This document shows positions 17,121 to 25,042 of a stretch of 64,000 nucleotides of DNA, piece by piece. How positions within the stretch are numbered: position 1 is the first letter of the stretch; the number at the start of each line of letters is the position of its first letter. The notes beneath the pieces were generated by a model. That model was not told the origin of the DNA, searched no databases, and saw only the letters and a list, made by a program, of their open reading frames with translations. The position numbers were made by a program, and so were the translations under genes. Origin of the DNA: DATLNF01 sp963765815 (lineage in GTDB: Bacteria; Actinomycetota; Actinomycetes; BP-191); NCBI GenBank assembly GCA_963765815.1, contig CAVXXT010000001.1, forward strand, positions 310,001 to 374,000, in the 5' to 3' direction.

Positions 17121-18362
17121 GTGGGCATGTCGCTCCGGGGGGTCCTGGTCACCTCTGCGCTCGTCGCCGCCTCGCTGTGCCCGGCCACGGCGGCGTACGC
17201 CGTCCGGCCGGGGTGCACGCCCAGTCCGAGCCGCGCGCCGTGGGCGCCCGGCGTGGACCCCGGGCCGGCCAGCCCGAAGCCGTTCCTGTCGATCCACCGC
17301 GGGGGCACCAACCTCGCTCCGCAGCAGACCGCGGAGGCGTACAAGTCGGCGCTCGCGTTCGGCGGCGACGTGATCGAGGTCGACCTGCACGTGCTCGCCG
17401 ACGGGGCGCTGGCGGTGTTCCACGACGCGTCGACCTCCGACGGTCGCGCGATCGGCACGTTGACGACGGCGGACTTCAAGGCGCTCAACGCGGCCGGCGC
17501 GCAGTGGATCGGCACGATGTTCGACCCGGCCCGCTACCTGCTCTTCGACGAGGCGCTCGCGATCGCCAGGGCCGGTGGCCCGGACGTCGGGCTCGACATC
17601 GAGTTCAAGGACCTCGACGTCGGCTCCAACGGCGGCACCAACCCCCGTCTGCCGTACGGCGCGGTCGCGCAGCAGGTCGCCGACGCGGGTCTGATGGGCA
17701 CGACGATCTGGCAGTACAACCAGTCGCAGGCCGACCTGGTGGCCGCCGTGAAGGCGGTCGATGGCGACGCGCGCTTCAACTACAACATCCTCGAGGCCGA
17801 GCCGCCGGCGATGCTCTTCGCGCAGGCGAGCGTGCAGGACTTCTCTGTCGGGTCCAGCCTGGAGAAGTTCACCCCCGAGCGGCTGGCCGCGATCCACGAC
17901 GGCTGCGCGATCGCGGTGCCGCACAGCTACGACGACGGCCCCGCGCTCGAGGGGCAGCGGATCCGCGAGGCGCGCGCCCGTGGCGTCGACGGCTTCCAGA
18001 CCAACCAGGCCAACGTCGCGGCCGACGCGCTCGACCGTCCAGTCGCGTCGACCTGGCGGCGCACGGCAACGGATCCGAACAAGGTCTGCCTGGTCAATCC
18101 GGTCAACGGCTTCGGCCTGCTCGGCCGGCTCGTTCAGCTCGGTGACGGGACCACCGTGAAGGTCGGGCCGGGTGGCTGCGTCACGAGCGCCGGGCCGGTG
18201 TCCTTCGCCGGCGACGGCGCGGCGCTCGCGTCGAGCGAGGGCGCCGAGCCGGTGGTCCCTGAGTCGCCGTACGTCGTGCTGCTCCTCCTGGTCGGCGTCA
18301 GCTCCATGGCAGCGGCGACGGCCGTGCTTCGCCCGCGTCGACGCTCTTCGTCGGCGGCGTAG
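17121..18362 (+). CDS. Secreted glycerophosphodiester phosphodiesterase with C-terminal membrane anchor
   Basis: 413 aa (ATG 17127 is an alternative start). It has a signal peptide up to AYA (about residue 27) and then a GDPD TIM barrel: SIHRGGTNLAPQQT, VIEVDLHVLADGALAVFHD and LDIEFKD carry the usual catalytic His and metal-binding acidic residues. A YDDGPALEGQRIREARARGVDGFQTN segment closes the barrel. The C-terminus reads EPVVPESP, then a hydrophobic stretch, then RPRRR, so the enzyme is probably membrane-held after export. The mannosidase ending at 58260 has a very similar tail. The 3' end overlaps the convergent gene by 65 nt. Confidence 0.88.
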   Translation: MGMSLRGVLVTSALVAASLCPATAAYAVRPGCTPSPSRAPWAPGVDPGPASPKPFLSIHRGGTNLAPQQTAEAYKSALAFGGDVIEVDLHVLADGALAVFHDASTSDGRAIGTLTTADFKALNAAGAQWIGTMFDPARYLLFDEALAIARAGGPDVGLDIEFKDLDVGSNGGTNPRLPYGAVAQQVADAGLMGTTIWQYNQSQADLVAAVKAVDGDARFNYNILEAEPPAMLFAQASVQDFSVGSSLEKFTPERLAAIHDGCAIAVPHSYDDGPALEGQRIREARARGVDGFQTNQANVAADALDRPVASTWRRTATDPNKVCLVNPVNGFGLLGRLVQLGDGTTVKVGPGGCVTSAGPVSFAGDGAALASSEGAEPVVPESPYVVLLLLVGVSSMAAATAVLRPRRRSSSAA

Positions 18363-18840
18363 GAGCGGTCGGCCAGAGGGCGACGAGGACTCCGGCCAGC
18401 ACGAGGCACCACCCGGTGAACTGCACGAGCCCGGCCAGGCCCTTGGCCCGGTCGAGGCAGCCGCAGTGCTCCGGGCCGAGCAGGAATGCCCAGTCGTGCG
18501 TGTCGCCGCCGAAGAGCGGCAGCTCCTCGAGCGGCGCGTCGGCGATGTAGACAGCTGCCGCGATCGCCGCCGTGCCGGCCCACGCGACCAGCACCGCAGC
18601 GACGCTGCGCTCGCCGCGTCCCCACTCGAAGTACGCCGCGAGGCCGAGCGGTGCGGCGATCTGGGCGATGCTGCCCGCCGCGGCGGTCACGACGTCGGGT
18701 GCCCAGAAGGTGACCATGTGCCCGAACTCGTGCACGCCGAGGTCGACCCCGGACAGGAACGGCACCCAGCCGTCGCGCGCGAGGACGCCGAGCAGGACGC
18801 ACGCGCCGGCGGCGAGCCAGCGTGCGACCTGCGGCGGCAC
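18298..18840 (-). CDS. Integral membrane protein with an HExxH motif
   Basis: 180 aa from the GTG at 18840. Several hydrophobic helices are seen (WLAAGACVLLGVL, VVTAAAGSIAQIAAPLGLAAYF, VAAVLVAWAGTAAIAAAVYIA, FTGWCLVLAGVLVALW). The first loop holds GVDLGVHEFGHMV, an HExxH zinc-protease-type motif on the edge of a helix, as in M50-like membrane proteins. I cannot assign the family. It starts 14 nt after the LVIVD gene stop and is probably co-transcribed with it. The longer frame upstream of the GTG only shadows that gene. Confidence 0.7.
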   Translation of the reverse strand: MPPQVARWLAAGACVLLGVLARDGWVPFLSGVDLGVHEFGHMVTFWAPDVVTAAAGSIAQIAAPLGLAAYFEWGRGERSVAAVLVAWAGTAAIAAAVYIADAPLEELPLFGGDTHDWAFLLGPEHCGCLDRAKGLAGLVQFTGWCLVLAGVLVALWPTAPTPPTKSVDAGEARPSPLPWS

Positions 18841-18854
18841 CGCGAGCGGAGTGC

Positions 18855-20069
18855 TCAGGTGCGCGGGACGGGGCAGATGTAAGGCGTCACCGGTCGGCCG
18901 ACCGGGACGACGTCCACATCGGCGAGCTCCACCGGGCGCGAGTGGCCGGGCAGACGCGGGTCCTTCTCGGCCGGCGCGTCGGCGTTGAAGCGCAGGATGT
19001 CGAAGCCGCGCGCGGTGTAGTCGAGCGCGTAGACGATCTCGTCGGTCAGCCAGTAGACCGACGAGGAGTGGCCGGGAAGCGGCGTGAAGTAACCGCGCTC
19101 CTCGATCTCGCCGTCCGGAGTCACGTTCAGGAACCTGATGCCGAATCCGTACCACGCCATCGCGACGATGCCGCCGTTGTGGAAGTCCGGGCTCGGCTTG
19201 AACCAGTGCCCGCAGTACTCGTTGACGGGCGACTTGCCCTCGGTCTGCAGCCCTTGCTCGAGGTAGAACGTGCTCACCGGCCGGAAGCGACCGCTCTGCT
19301 CCCAGCCCTTTGTGTCCAGCACCTGGAAGCTGCCGAGCTCCTCGTTGCTGCAGAAGCTGTTCTCGGTCCCAGCGAGGACGAAGCGGTCCTTGCCGCCCTG
19401 CGGCCACTCGACCCCGTGCGTGTAGTACTCACCGGAGGCCATCGCGCCGCGGGCCAGCCGCTTCGGCTTCAGCGGATCGCGGCGCACGTCGAGGTAGGTG
19501 ACCGGGTTGGTCGCAGTGAGGAGCAGGCCCGGCTCGATCTCGGTGAGGTCGTGACCGTCGACGCCGCTGTTGCCGACCACCTTCGGGTGGGCCGGGTCGG
19601 TGAGGTCGGTGATCGTGCCCTCGCTGCCGTAGACGTAGGTGCAGTCGAGCGCGCAGGTGTTGGTGTGGTCGGCCGCGCCGCCGAGGGTCGTGATGAGCGT
19701 CGGCGTACGCGGGTTGGACACGTCGACGATGTAGAGGATGCCGAGGTAGGACTGCCCGGCGATGAGGATCGTGCCGTTGGTGTCGACGTCCTCCCGCTCC
19801 TGGTTGGGCGTATGCGGCAGGACGGTCGCGCCGAGCGGGAGCGGGATGAGCGGGTTGGTCACGTCGTAGATCGTCAGGCCCTTGGCGGTGAGCACGTAGA
19901 ACGTGTTGCCGAGCAGCCGGCCGCCCGCGGTGTCGCTGTCCAGCGGGATGGTCGCGACGTAGTCGACGTTGCTGGTCTTGACGAAGCCCGGGCCCGGCTC
20001 GGCGCGGGAGGCGCTGGCCCCGAGCGACGAGACGAGGAGCGCGACCGCGAACAGGAGGCGTGACTTCAT
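18855..20069 (-). CDS. Secreted LVIVD-repeat beta-propeller protein
   Basis: 404 aa with a signal peptide (MKSRLLFAVALLVSSLGASASRA is cut here only for description of its first ~23 residues). The body repeats blade-like units such as YIVDVSNPRTPTLI, ITDLTDPAHPKVVG and TIYDVTNPLIPLPLG, the LVIVD pattern of a probable beta-propeller. Extracellular location is expected; no enzymatic residues can be named. It is transcribed with the HExxH membrane protein downstream. Confidence 0.82.
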   Translation of the reverse strand: MKSRLLFAVALLVSSLGASASRAEPGPGFVKTSNVDYVATIPLDSDTAGGRLLGNTFYVLTAKGLTIYDVTNPLIPLPLGATVLPHTPNQEREDVDTNGTILIAGQSYLGILYIVDVSNPRTPTLITTLGGAADHTNTCALDCTYVYGSEGTITDLTDPAHPKVVGNSGVDGHDLTEIEPGLLLTATNPVTYLDVRRDPLKPKRLARGAMASGEYYTHGVEWPQGGKDRFVLAGTENSFCSNEELGSFQVLDTKGWEQSGRFRPVSTFYLEQGLQTEGKSPVNEYCGHWFKPSPDFHNGGIVAMAWYGFGIRFLNVTPDGEIEERGYFTPLPGHSSSVYWLTDEIVYALDYTARGFDILRFNADAPAEKDPRLPGHSRPVELADVDVVPVGRPVTPYICPVPRT

Positions 20070-20111
20070 AGGGCTACGGTTCGGCGGTCCGCCGGGGGAG
20101 TCCTGCCGTGC

Positions 20112-20744
20112 TCAGTGCGGCTCGCCGGACATCCACACGAGGATGTCGAGCAGCCGCAGCGGGGTGAGGGTCGCCCCGTGCGACTTCGCGACCCCGACGA
20201 GGCGGTCCATCTCGGTCGCCTCGCTGCGCAGCTCGTCGCGCATCTGCGCGCAGAGCAGCGTCATGAACTCCACCCAGGTACGACGGCCCGACCGCGGCAC
20301 GGCGCCGTTTGTCGTGTACGCCGTCCAGATGCGCGAGTCGTAGAGCGGGACGAGGTCGGGGCGCTTGCGGTGCAGCACCTTCGACAGGATCGTGCCGCGC
20401 ACGCGCTGGGCGGCGTACCGCGGGTGGTCGAGGTCGGCGAAGCACTGCGCGACCAGCTCGACGCCCGCGTCGTCGGTGTCCTGCAGCGCGGTCGGCGGCA
20501 GCGCCGCGAGCGCGGCCTGCAGATCGGGCAGCATCGCGCGGAGCAGCGAGAACCGCGCGGCGTCGAGGTGCACGCCCATCAGCACTGGCGCGAGCAGGTC
20601 GGCGTCGACCAGCTCGGCAGAGGAGTTGGTGACCAGCTCGTCGTACGACGGCCAGGCGAAGCCGGCGGCCGGGTCGAGGTAGGCCTCGAGCAGCTCGTCG
20701 GGGTCGTCGATGACGAGGGTGCCGGCGCAGAGGGAGACGGTCAT
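20112..20744 (-). CDS. Uncharacterised protein resembling DUF6308
   Basis: 210 aa, cytosolic and mostly alpha-helical. Features include a central helical region followed by VLHRKRPDLVPLYDSRIWTA, the KR-P-L-P-YDS pattern seen in small actinobacterial proteins grouped as DUF6308. No catalytic motif is evident. It lies between the LVIVD gene and the SDR gene on the same strand, with gaps of 42 and 25 nt. The family name is from memory. Confidence 0.6.
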   Translation of the reverse strand: MTVSLCAGTLVIDDPDELLEAYLDPAAGFAWPSYDELVTNSSAELVDADLLAPVLMGVHLDAARFSLLRAMLPDLQAALAALPPTALQDTDDAGVELVAQCFADLDHPRYAAQRVRGTILSKVLHRKRPDLVPLYDSRIWTAYTTNGAVPRSGRRTWVEFMTLLCAQMRDELRSEATEMDRLVGVAKSHGATLTPLRLLDILVWMSGEPH

Positions 20745-20769
20745 GGCGTGATCCTCACATCCGGTGAGC

Positions 20770-21510
20770 TCACAGCGCGCGCAGGCCGCCGCCGTCGACG
20801 GCGACGAGGCTGCCGGTGACGTAGGACGCGGCGGGGGAGAGGAGGAACGCGGCGACCCGGCCGAACTCCGCGGGGTCGCCGTACCGGCGCAACGGGATCG
20901 CGGTCTCGTTGGCCGCGCGCGCGGCGTCCGCGTCGCCGGAGGCGTCGTCGAGCTGCGCGACCCGCTCGGTCGCGATGCGGCCTGGCAGGAGGGCGTTGAC
21001 CCGGATGCCCTGGGGGCCGAGCTCGTCGGCGAGCTGCTTGGTGAGCATCGCGAGACCGGGGCGGAAGCCGTTGCTCGCGGCGAGTCCGGCGATCGGCGAC
21101 TTGGCCGACCCGGAGAGGACGAAGCAGATCGCGCCGGAGTCGGGGAGGACGGCGGCCACCGTCCGGGCCAGCCGCACGGAACCCAGGAACACCGTCTCGA
21201 AGCTGCTGCGCCAGTCGTCGTCCGACAGGCCCATGGCCGAGCCGATCGGCGGTCCGCCGACGCTGATCAGCGCCCCGTCGACGCGGCCGTGGTGCTCCAT
21301 GGCCGCGTCGACGAGTCGTCGTGCCGCATCGGGGTCGGCGAGGTCGCAGTGCACGGTGTGCACATGAGTGGCGCCGAGCGATGTCGGCGTCGAGCGCGCG
21401 CCGATGACGACGTCGGCGCCTTCGGCCAGGAGCGCCTCGGCGGTGGCACGGCCGAGGCCGCGCGAGCCACCCGAGACGACGAAGCAGCGACCGGCGAGTC
21501 CTAGATCCAT
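20770..21510 (-). CDS. SDR-family oxidoreductase lacking the canonical catalytic Tyr
   Basis: 246 aa. The Rossmann motif is GGSRGLG (residues 14-20), followed by HCDLADPDAARR and the SVGGPP strand, and the chain ends with the usual YVTGSLVAVDGG. In the active-site helix, where SDRs carry YxxxK, the sequence reads ASNGFRPGLAMLTKQ: the Lys region persists but the Tyr is absent. A subset of bacterial SDRs shares this pattern. NAD(P) binding is likely; normal dehydrogenase activity is doubtful. Confidence 0.85.
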   Translation of the reverse strand: MDLGLAGRCFVVSGGSRGLGRATAEALLAEGADVVIGARSTPTSLGATHVHTVHCDLADPDAARRLVDAAMEHHGRVDGALISVGGPPIGSAMGLSDDDWRSSFETVFLGSVRLARTVAAVLPDSGAICFVLSGSAKSPIAGLAASNGFRPGLAMLTKQLADELGPQGIRVNALLPGRIATERVAQLDDASGDADAARAANETAIPLRRYGDPAEFGRVAAFLLSPAASYVTGSLVAVDGGGLRAL

Positions 21511-21534
21511 GCGCGCCAGCCTAGGCCGGGCCGG

Positions 21535-22092
21535 CTACGACCGGCGTACGGCGGTCTCCACGAGGTCGAGCACGGCGTCGAGGTGCTGGGTCGGCAGCTC
21601 CATCGCCCGGTGCAGGACCAGCCCGTCGAGGAGCAGCGACAGGAACGACACCAGCACCTCGACGTCGACGTCGTCGCGGACGACGCCGGCCTCGCGCCCG
21701 CGCTCGAGGCGCTCGCGGGCAGCGGTGGTGAGGGTCCGCGCGCGGGCCTGCCAGCGCTCGCGGAACTCCGGGTCGGTGCGCATCCGCCGGGCCACCTCGA
21801 GCTGGGTGGACAGCCAGGCGGAGTCGCGGCCGCGCAGGTCGCGCATGACCTGCACCAGGCCGTGCTCGGCGACGACGGCGGCCATCTCGACCGCGTCGTC
21901 CTCGGCGACGGCGAGGAAGAGCGACTCCTTGTCGCGGAAGTGGTGGAAGATCGCGCCGCGGCTCAGGCCGAGCTCGGCCTCGAGGAGCCGGACGGTCGCG
22001 CCCTCGTAGCCGTTCTGGGCGAAGCAGCGGCGCGCGCCGTCGAGGATCTCGCGGCGGCGCGCGTCGAGGTGGTCCTGGCTGACCCGGGGCAC
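21535..22092 (-). CDS. TetR-family regulator, candidate AcnR-type repressor of aconitase
   Basis: 185 aa from GTG 22092. The N-terminal TetR HTH (about residues 10-55) contains ILDGARRCFAQNGYEGATV and LGLSRGAIFHHFRDKESLF. The C-terminal ligand domain is helical. It diverges from the aconitase gene with 109 nt between the starts. TetR regulators next to acn repress it in Corynebacterium (AcnR), and M. tuberculosis has Rv1474c beside acn. A TATCGT hexamer (complement of 22099-22104) ends 6 nt before the GTG, so the mRNA is probably leaderless. Confidence 0.85.
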   Translation of the reverse strand: MPRVSQDHLDARRREILDGARRCFAQNGYEGATVRLLEAELGLSRGAIFHHFRDKESLFLAVAEDDAVEMAAVVAEHGLVQVMRDLRGRDSAWLSTQLEVARRMRTDPEFRERWQARARTLTTAARERLERGREAGVVRDDVDVEVLVSFLSLLLDGLVLHRAMELPTQHLDAVLDLVETAVRRS

Positions 22093-22098
22093 GACTCG

Positions 22099-22151
22099 AC
22101 GATAGCAAACCGTACGGACGTCTTGCATTACCGGGTACGCCGTCCTATGCT
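22099..22151. promoter_or_regulatory. Divergent tetR/acn promoter region with palindrome
   Basis: For acn: TTGCAT (22123-22128) and TATGCT (22146-22151) are spaced by 17 nt, a good sigma-70-type promoter. For tetR: TATCGT on the complement of 22099-22104. The palindrome CCGTACGG (22110-22117) lies just upstream of the acn -35 box and close to the tetR -10 box, a natural site for autoregulation and acn repression. Confidence 0.6.
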
Positions 22152-22201
22152 GCGCGTGCTGGACCGAACCCCTGCCCACCGCGATCGCCTGGAGCCCGCG
22201 C

Positions 22202-24472
22202 ATGAGCGACGACGGCCTGTTCACCCCGACCGAGCTGATCGAGGGGCTCTACGCGAAGCTGCCGGAGCGGGTGGCCATCGCCCGCCAGCGGCTCGGCCGT
22301 CCGGTGACGTACGTCGAGAAGGTGCTCTTCGCGCACATGAAGGACGTGCAGGGGCAGCCGCTCGAGCGCGGTGCGGCGTACGGCGAGTACCTGCCCGACC
22401 GGGTCGCCATGCAGGACGCGACGGCGCAGATGGCGCTGCTGCAGTTCATGACCGCGCGGCTGCCGAAGGTGGCCGTGCCGAGCACGGTGCACTGCGACCA
22501 CCTGATCCAGGCCTACGTCTCGGCCGAGAAGGACCTGGCCGCCGCGGTCGACACCAACAAGGAGGTCTACGACTTCCTGCGCGACGTGTCGGCGAAGTAC
22601 GGCATCGGCTTCTGGAAGCCGGGGTCGGGGATCATCCACCAGGTCGTGCTGGAGCACTACGCCTTCCCCGGCGGGATGATGATCGGCACCGACTCGCACA
22701 CCCCCAACGCCGGCGGCCTCGGCATGATCGCCATCGGCGTCGGCGGTGCCGACGCGGTCGACGTGATGACCGGCGGGCCGTTCGGCGTACGCGTCCCGAA
22801 GATCATCGGCGTGCACCTGACCGGCGAGCTGTCCGGGTGGACGAGCGCCAAGGACGTCATCCTCAAACTGGCCGGCATCCTCACCGTCAAGGGCGGCACC
22901 GGCGCGATCGTCGAGTACTTCGGCCCCGGCACCGCGTCGCTGTCCGCGACCGGCAAGGGCACGAGCTGCAACATGGGCGCCGAGCTCGGCGCGACGACTT
23001 CTGTCTTCCCGTACGACGAGCGGATGGCGGCGTACCTCAAGTCCACCGGCCGCGAGGCGTACGCCGACCTCGCCGACTCGGTCGCCGAGCACCTGCGCGC
23101 CGACGACGAGGTCGCGGCCGACCCGGAGCGCTACTTCGACCGGGTCGTCGAGATCGACCTGTCGACGCTGGAGCCGCACATCGTCGGACCGCACACGCCC
23201 GACCTGGCGCGGCCGGTGTCGCAGATGGGCGCCGACGCGATCCGCGAGAACTACCCGATCGAGATCAGCAGCGCGCTGGTCGGCTCGTGCACCAACTCCT
23301 CATACGAGGACATCGGCCGCGCGACGCATGTCGCGCGCCAGGCCGCGGCGCACGGCGTCGTGTCGAAGACGCCGCTGCTCATCACGCCGGGCTCCGAGCA
23401 GGTGCGCGCGACGATCGAGCGCGACGGCCTGATCGAGGGGCTCGAGGCGATCGGCGCGACCGTCCTGGCCAACGCGTGCGGTCCGTGCATCGGGCAGTGG
23501 AAGCGCGACGACATCGCGGCGGGGGAGCGCAACTCGATCCTCACGTCGTACAACCGCAACTTCCCGAAGCGCAACGACGGCAACGCGGAGACGCTGGCCT
23601 TCATCGCGTCGCCGGAGATCGTGGTTGCTCAGGCGCTGGCCGGCCGACTCGACTTCAACCCGATGACTGATGCTTTGGTCGGTGCTGACGGTGTCGAGTT
23701 CCGGCTCGAGCCACCGTCGGGCGACGAGCTGCCGGCGAAGGGGTTCGACCCGGGCGAGCTCGGCTACATCGCGCCGGTCGCCGACGGGTCCGCGGTCGTC
23801 GTCGCGGTCGACCCGACGTCGGACCGGCTGCAGCTGCTCGAGCCGTTCGCGCCCTGGGACGGAGCGGACTTCATCGAGCTGCCGTTGCTGCTCAAGGCGC
23901 AGGGCAAGTGCACGACCGACCACATCTCGGCGGCCGGGCCGTGGCTGCGCTACCGCGGTCACCTGGAGAACATCTGCGGCAACCTCTACCTGGGTGCGAT
24001 CAACGCGTACACCGGTGAGGCCGGCAAGGGGCTCGACGTCCTCGACGGCGAGACCAAGACGTTCCCGGAGATCGCGAAGCACTACGCCGAGTCGGGCGTC
24101 GCGTGGGTGATGGTCGGCGACGAGAACTACGGCGAGGGCTCGTCGCGCGAGCACGCCGCGATGGAGCCGCGCTACCGCAACGGCCGCGCGATCCTGGCGC
24201 GGTCGTTCGCGCGAATCGCGGAGACCAACCTCAAGAAGCAGGGCCTGCTGCCGCTGACCTTCGCCGACCCGGCGTCGTATGACCTGATCCAGGCGACCGA
24301 CCGCTTCTCGATCCTCGGGCTGGCCGACTTGGCGCCCGGCAAGCCGGTCGACGTCGAGCTCAAGCACGCCGACGGCTCGGTCGACCGCTTCCAGTGCACC
24401 CACACGATGAGCGAAGAGCACATCGCCTGGTTCAAGGCCGGCTCCGCCCTCAACGTCCTCACCGCCGGCTGA
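22202..24472 (+). CDS. acn: Aconitate hydratase, mitochondrial-type
   Basis: 756 aa. It isomerises citrate and isocitrate in the TCA cycle using a [4Fe-4S] cluster. The cluster Cys are C363 (GSCTNSS) and C426/C429 (ACGPC). The substrate-site segment GSSREHAAMEPR is intact. Length and sequence (PDRVAMQDATAQMALLQF near the N-terminus, STVHCDHLI) fit the shorter mitochondrial-type aconitase rather than the roughly 900-aa AcnA usual in actinobacteria. Divergent from a TetR gene and probably regulated by it. Confidence 0.93.
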   Translation: MSDDGLFTPTELIEGLYAKLPERVAIARQRLGRPVTYVEKVLFAHMKDVQGQPLERGAAYGEYLPDRVAMQDATAQMALLQFMTARLPKVAVPSTVHCDHLIQAYVSAEKDLAAAVDTNKEVYDFLRDVSAKYGIGFWKPGSGIIHQVVLEHYAFPGGMMIGTDSHTPNAGGLGMIAIGVGGADAVDVMTGGPFGVRVPKIIGVHLTGELSGWTSAKDVILKLAGILTVKGGTGAIVEYFGPGTASLSATGKGTSCNMGAELGATTSVFPYDERMAAYLKSTGREAYADLADSVAEHLRADDEVAADPERYFDRVVEIDLSTLEPHIVGPHTPDLARPVSQMGADAIRENYPIEISSALVGSCTNSSYEDIGRATHVARQAAAHGVVSKTPLLITPGSEQVRATIERDGLIEGLEAIGATVLANACGPCIGQWKRDDIAAGERNSILTSYNRNFPKRNDGNAETLAFIASPEIVVAQALAGRLDFNPMTDALVGADGVEFRLEPPSGDELPAKGFDPGELGYIAPVADGSAVVVAVDPTSDRLQLLEPFAPWDGADFIELPLLLKAQGKCTTDHISAAGPWLRYRGHLENICGNLYLGAINAYTGEAGKGLDVLDGETKTFPEIAKHYAESGVAWVMVGDENYGEGSSREHAAMEPRYRNGRAILARSFARIAETNLKKQGLLPLTFADPASYDLIQATDRFSILGLADLAPGKPVDVELKHADGSVDRFQCTHTMSEEHIAWFKAGSALNVLTAG

Positions 24473-24518
24473 GGGACTCCCAGCCCGACTCCCGCGTCTT
24501 CGCCCGGGCGCTGCGTCC

Positions 24519-24580
24519 GTTCAACTCCGGCGATTAGCGGCAACACGCCGAGTCGGACGGGATATACGCCGGAGTCGAAC
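24519..24580. repeat. Long inverted repeat downstream of aconitase
   Basis: GTTCAACTCCGGCG (24519-24532) and CGCCGGAGTCGAAC (24567-24580) are inverted with one mismatch in 14. Partial similarity extends outwards (GTCTTC near 24496, GAAGAC near 24585). It lies between convergent units and may be a bidirectional terminator or a cruciform. The 219-nt gap 24473-24691 otherwise holds only the tiny frame at 24601. Confidence 0.6.
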
Positions 24581-24600
24581 GCTGGAAGACGTCGCGTCCG

Positions 24601-24681
24601 TCAGCGCCGGGCGGCGAGATTGGCGCTTCCGAGCCAGATCGCGATGAGAGCGCCGAGACTCGCGAGCGCTGCTGCCGTCAT
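24601..24681 (-). CDS. Possible 26-residue membrane peptide
   Basis: The frame encodes a single hydrophobic helix (ALASLGALIAIWLGS) after a short N-terminus and ends ARR. It starts 11 nt after the YciI-like gene stop on the same strand. The ribosome site is weak (GGCGAG just before ATG). It could equally be chance coding in a GC-rich gap. Confidence 0.25.
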   Translation of the reverse strand: MTAAALASLGALIAIWLGSANLAARR

Positions 24682-24691
24682 CTCGCCTGAC

Positions 24692-25033
24692 TCAGGACTC
24701 GGGGTCGTACATGATCTCGCGGACCTCTTGGGCGCACCGGCAGGCGCGAGCGATGCGCGCGGCCCACTCGAGCGCTTCCTCACGCGACGCGACTTCGACG
24801 ACCGAGAACCCGCCGACCGCGACCTTTGCCTCCGGCGACGGGCCGTCCGAGGTCGTTCCGTCGGTGCCGACCACCGTCGCCCGCTGGCGGGCGATGCCGC
24901 CGCCGAAGATCCAGATCCCGGCGTCCTTGGCGTCCTGGACGACGGCCCGCGACTCTCGGCTGACCTGCGGCAGGTCCGCCTCTGAGATGTGGTCCATCGA
25001 CCCGTCGTCGAACGAGATCAGGTACCGCGGCAT
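24692..25033 (-). CDS. YciI/DGPF-family protein
   Basis: 113 aa, a ferredoxin-like alpha/beta fold of the YCII family. The pattern DGPSPEAKVAVGGFSVVEVASREEALEWA matches the DGPF-type motif (DGPxxExKExxGGF). Members are often subunits or partners of ECF sigma factors or have an unknown enzymatic role; no sigma gene is nearby here. It starts 9 nt after the alcohol dehydrogenase stop and is probably co-transcribed with it. Confidence 0.8.
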   Translation of the reverse strand: MPRYLISFDDGSMDHISEADLPQVSRESRAVVQDAKDAGIWIFGGGIARQRATVVGTDGTTSDGPSPEAKVAVGGFSVVEVASREEALEWAARIARACRCAQEVREIMYDPES

Positions 25034-25042
25034 GTGTTCCCC

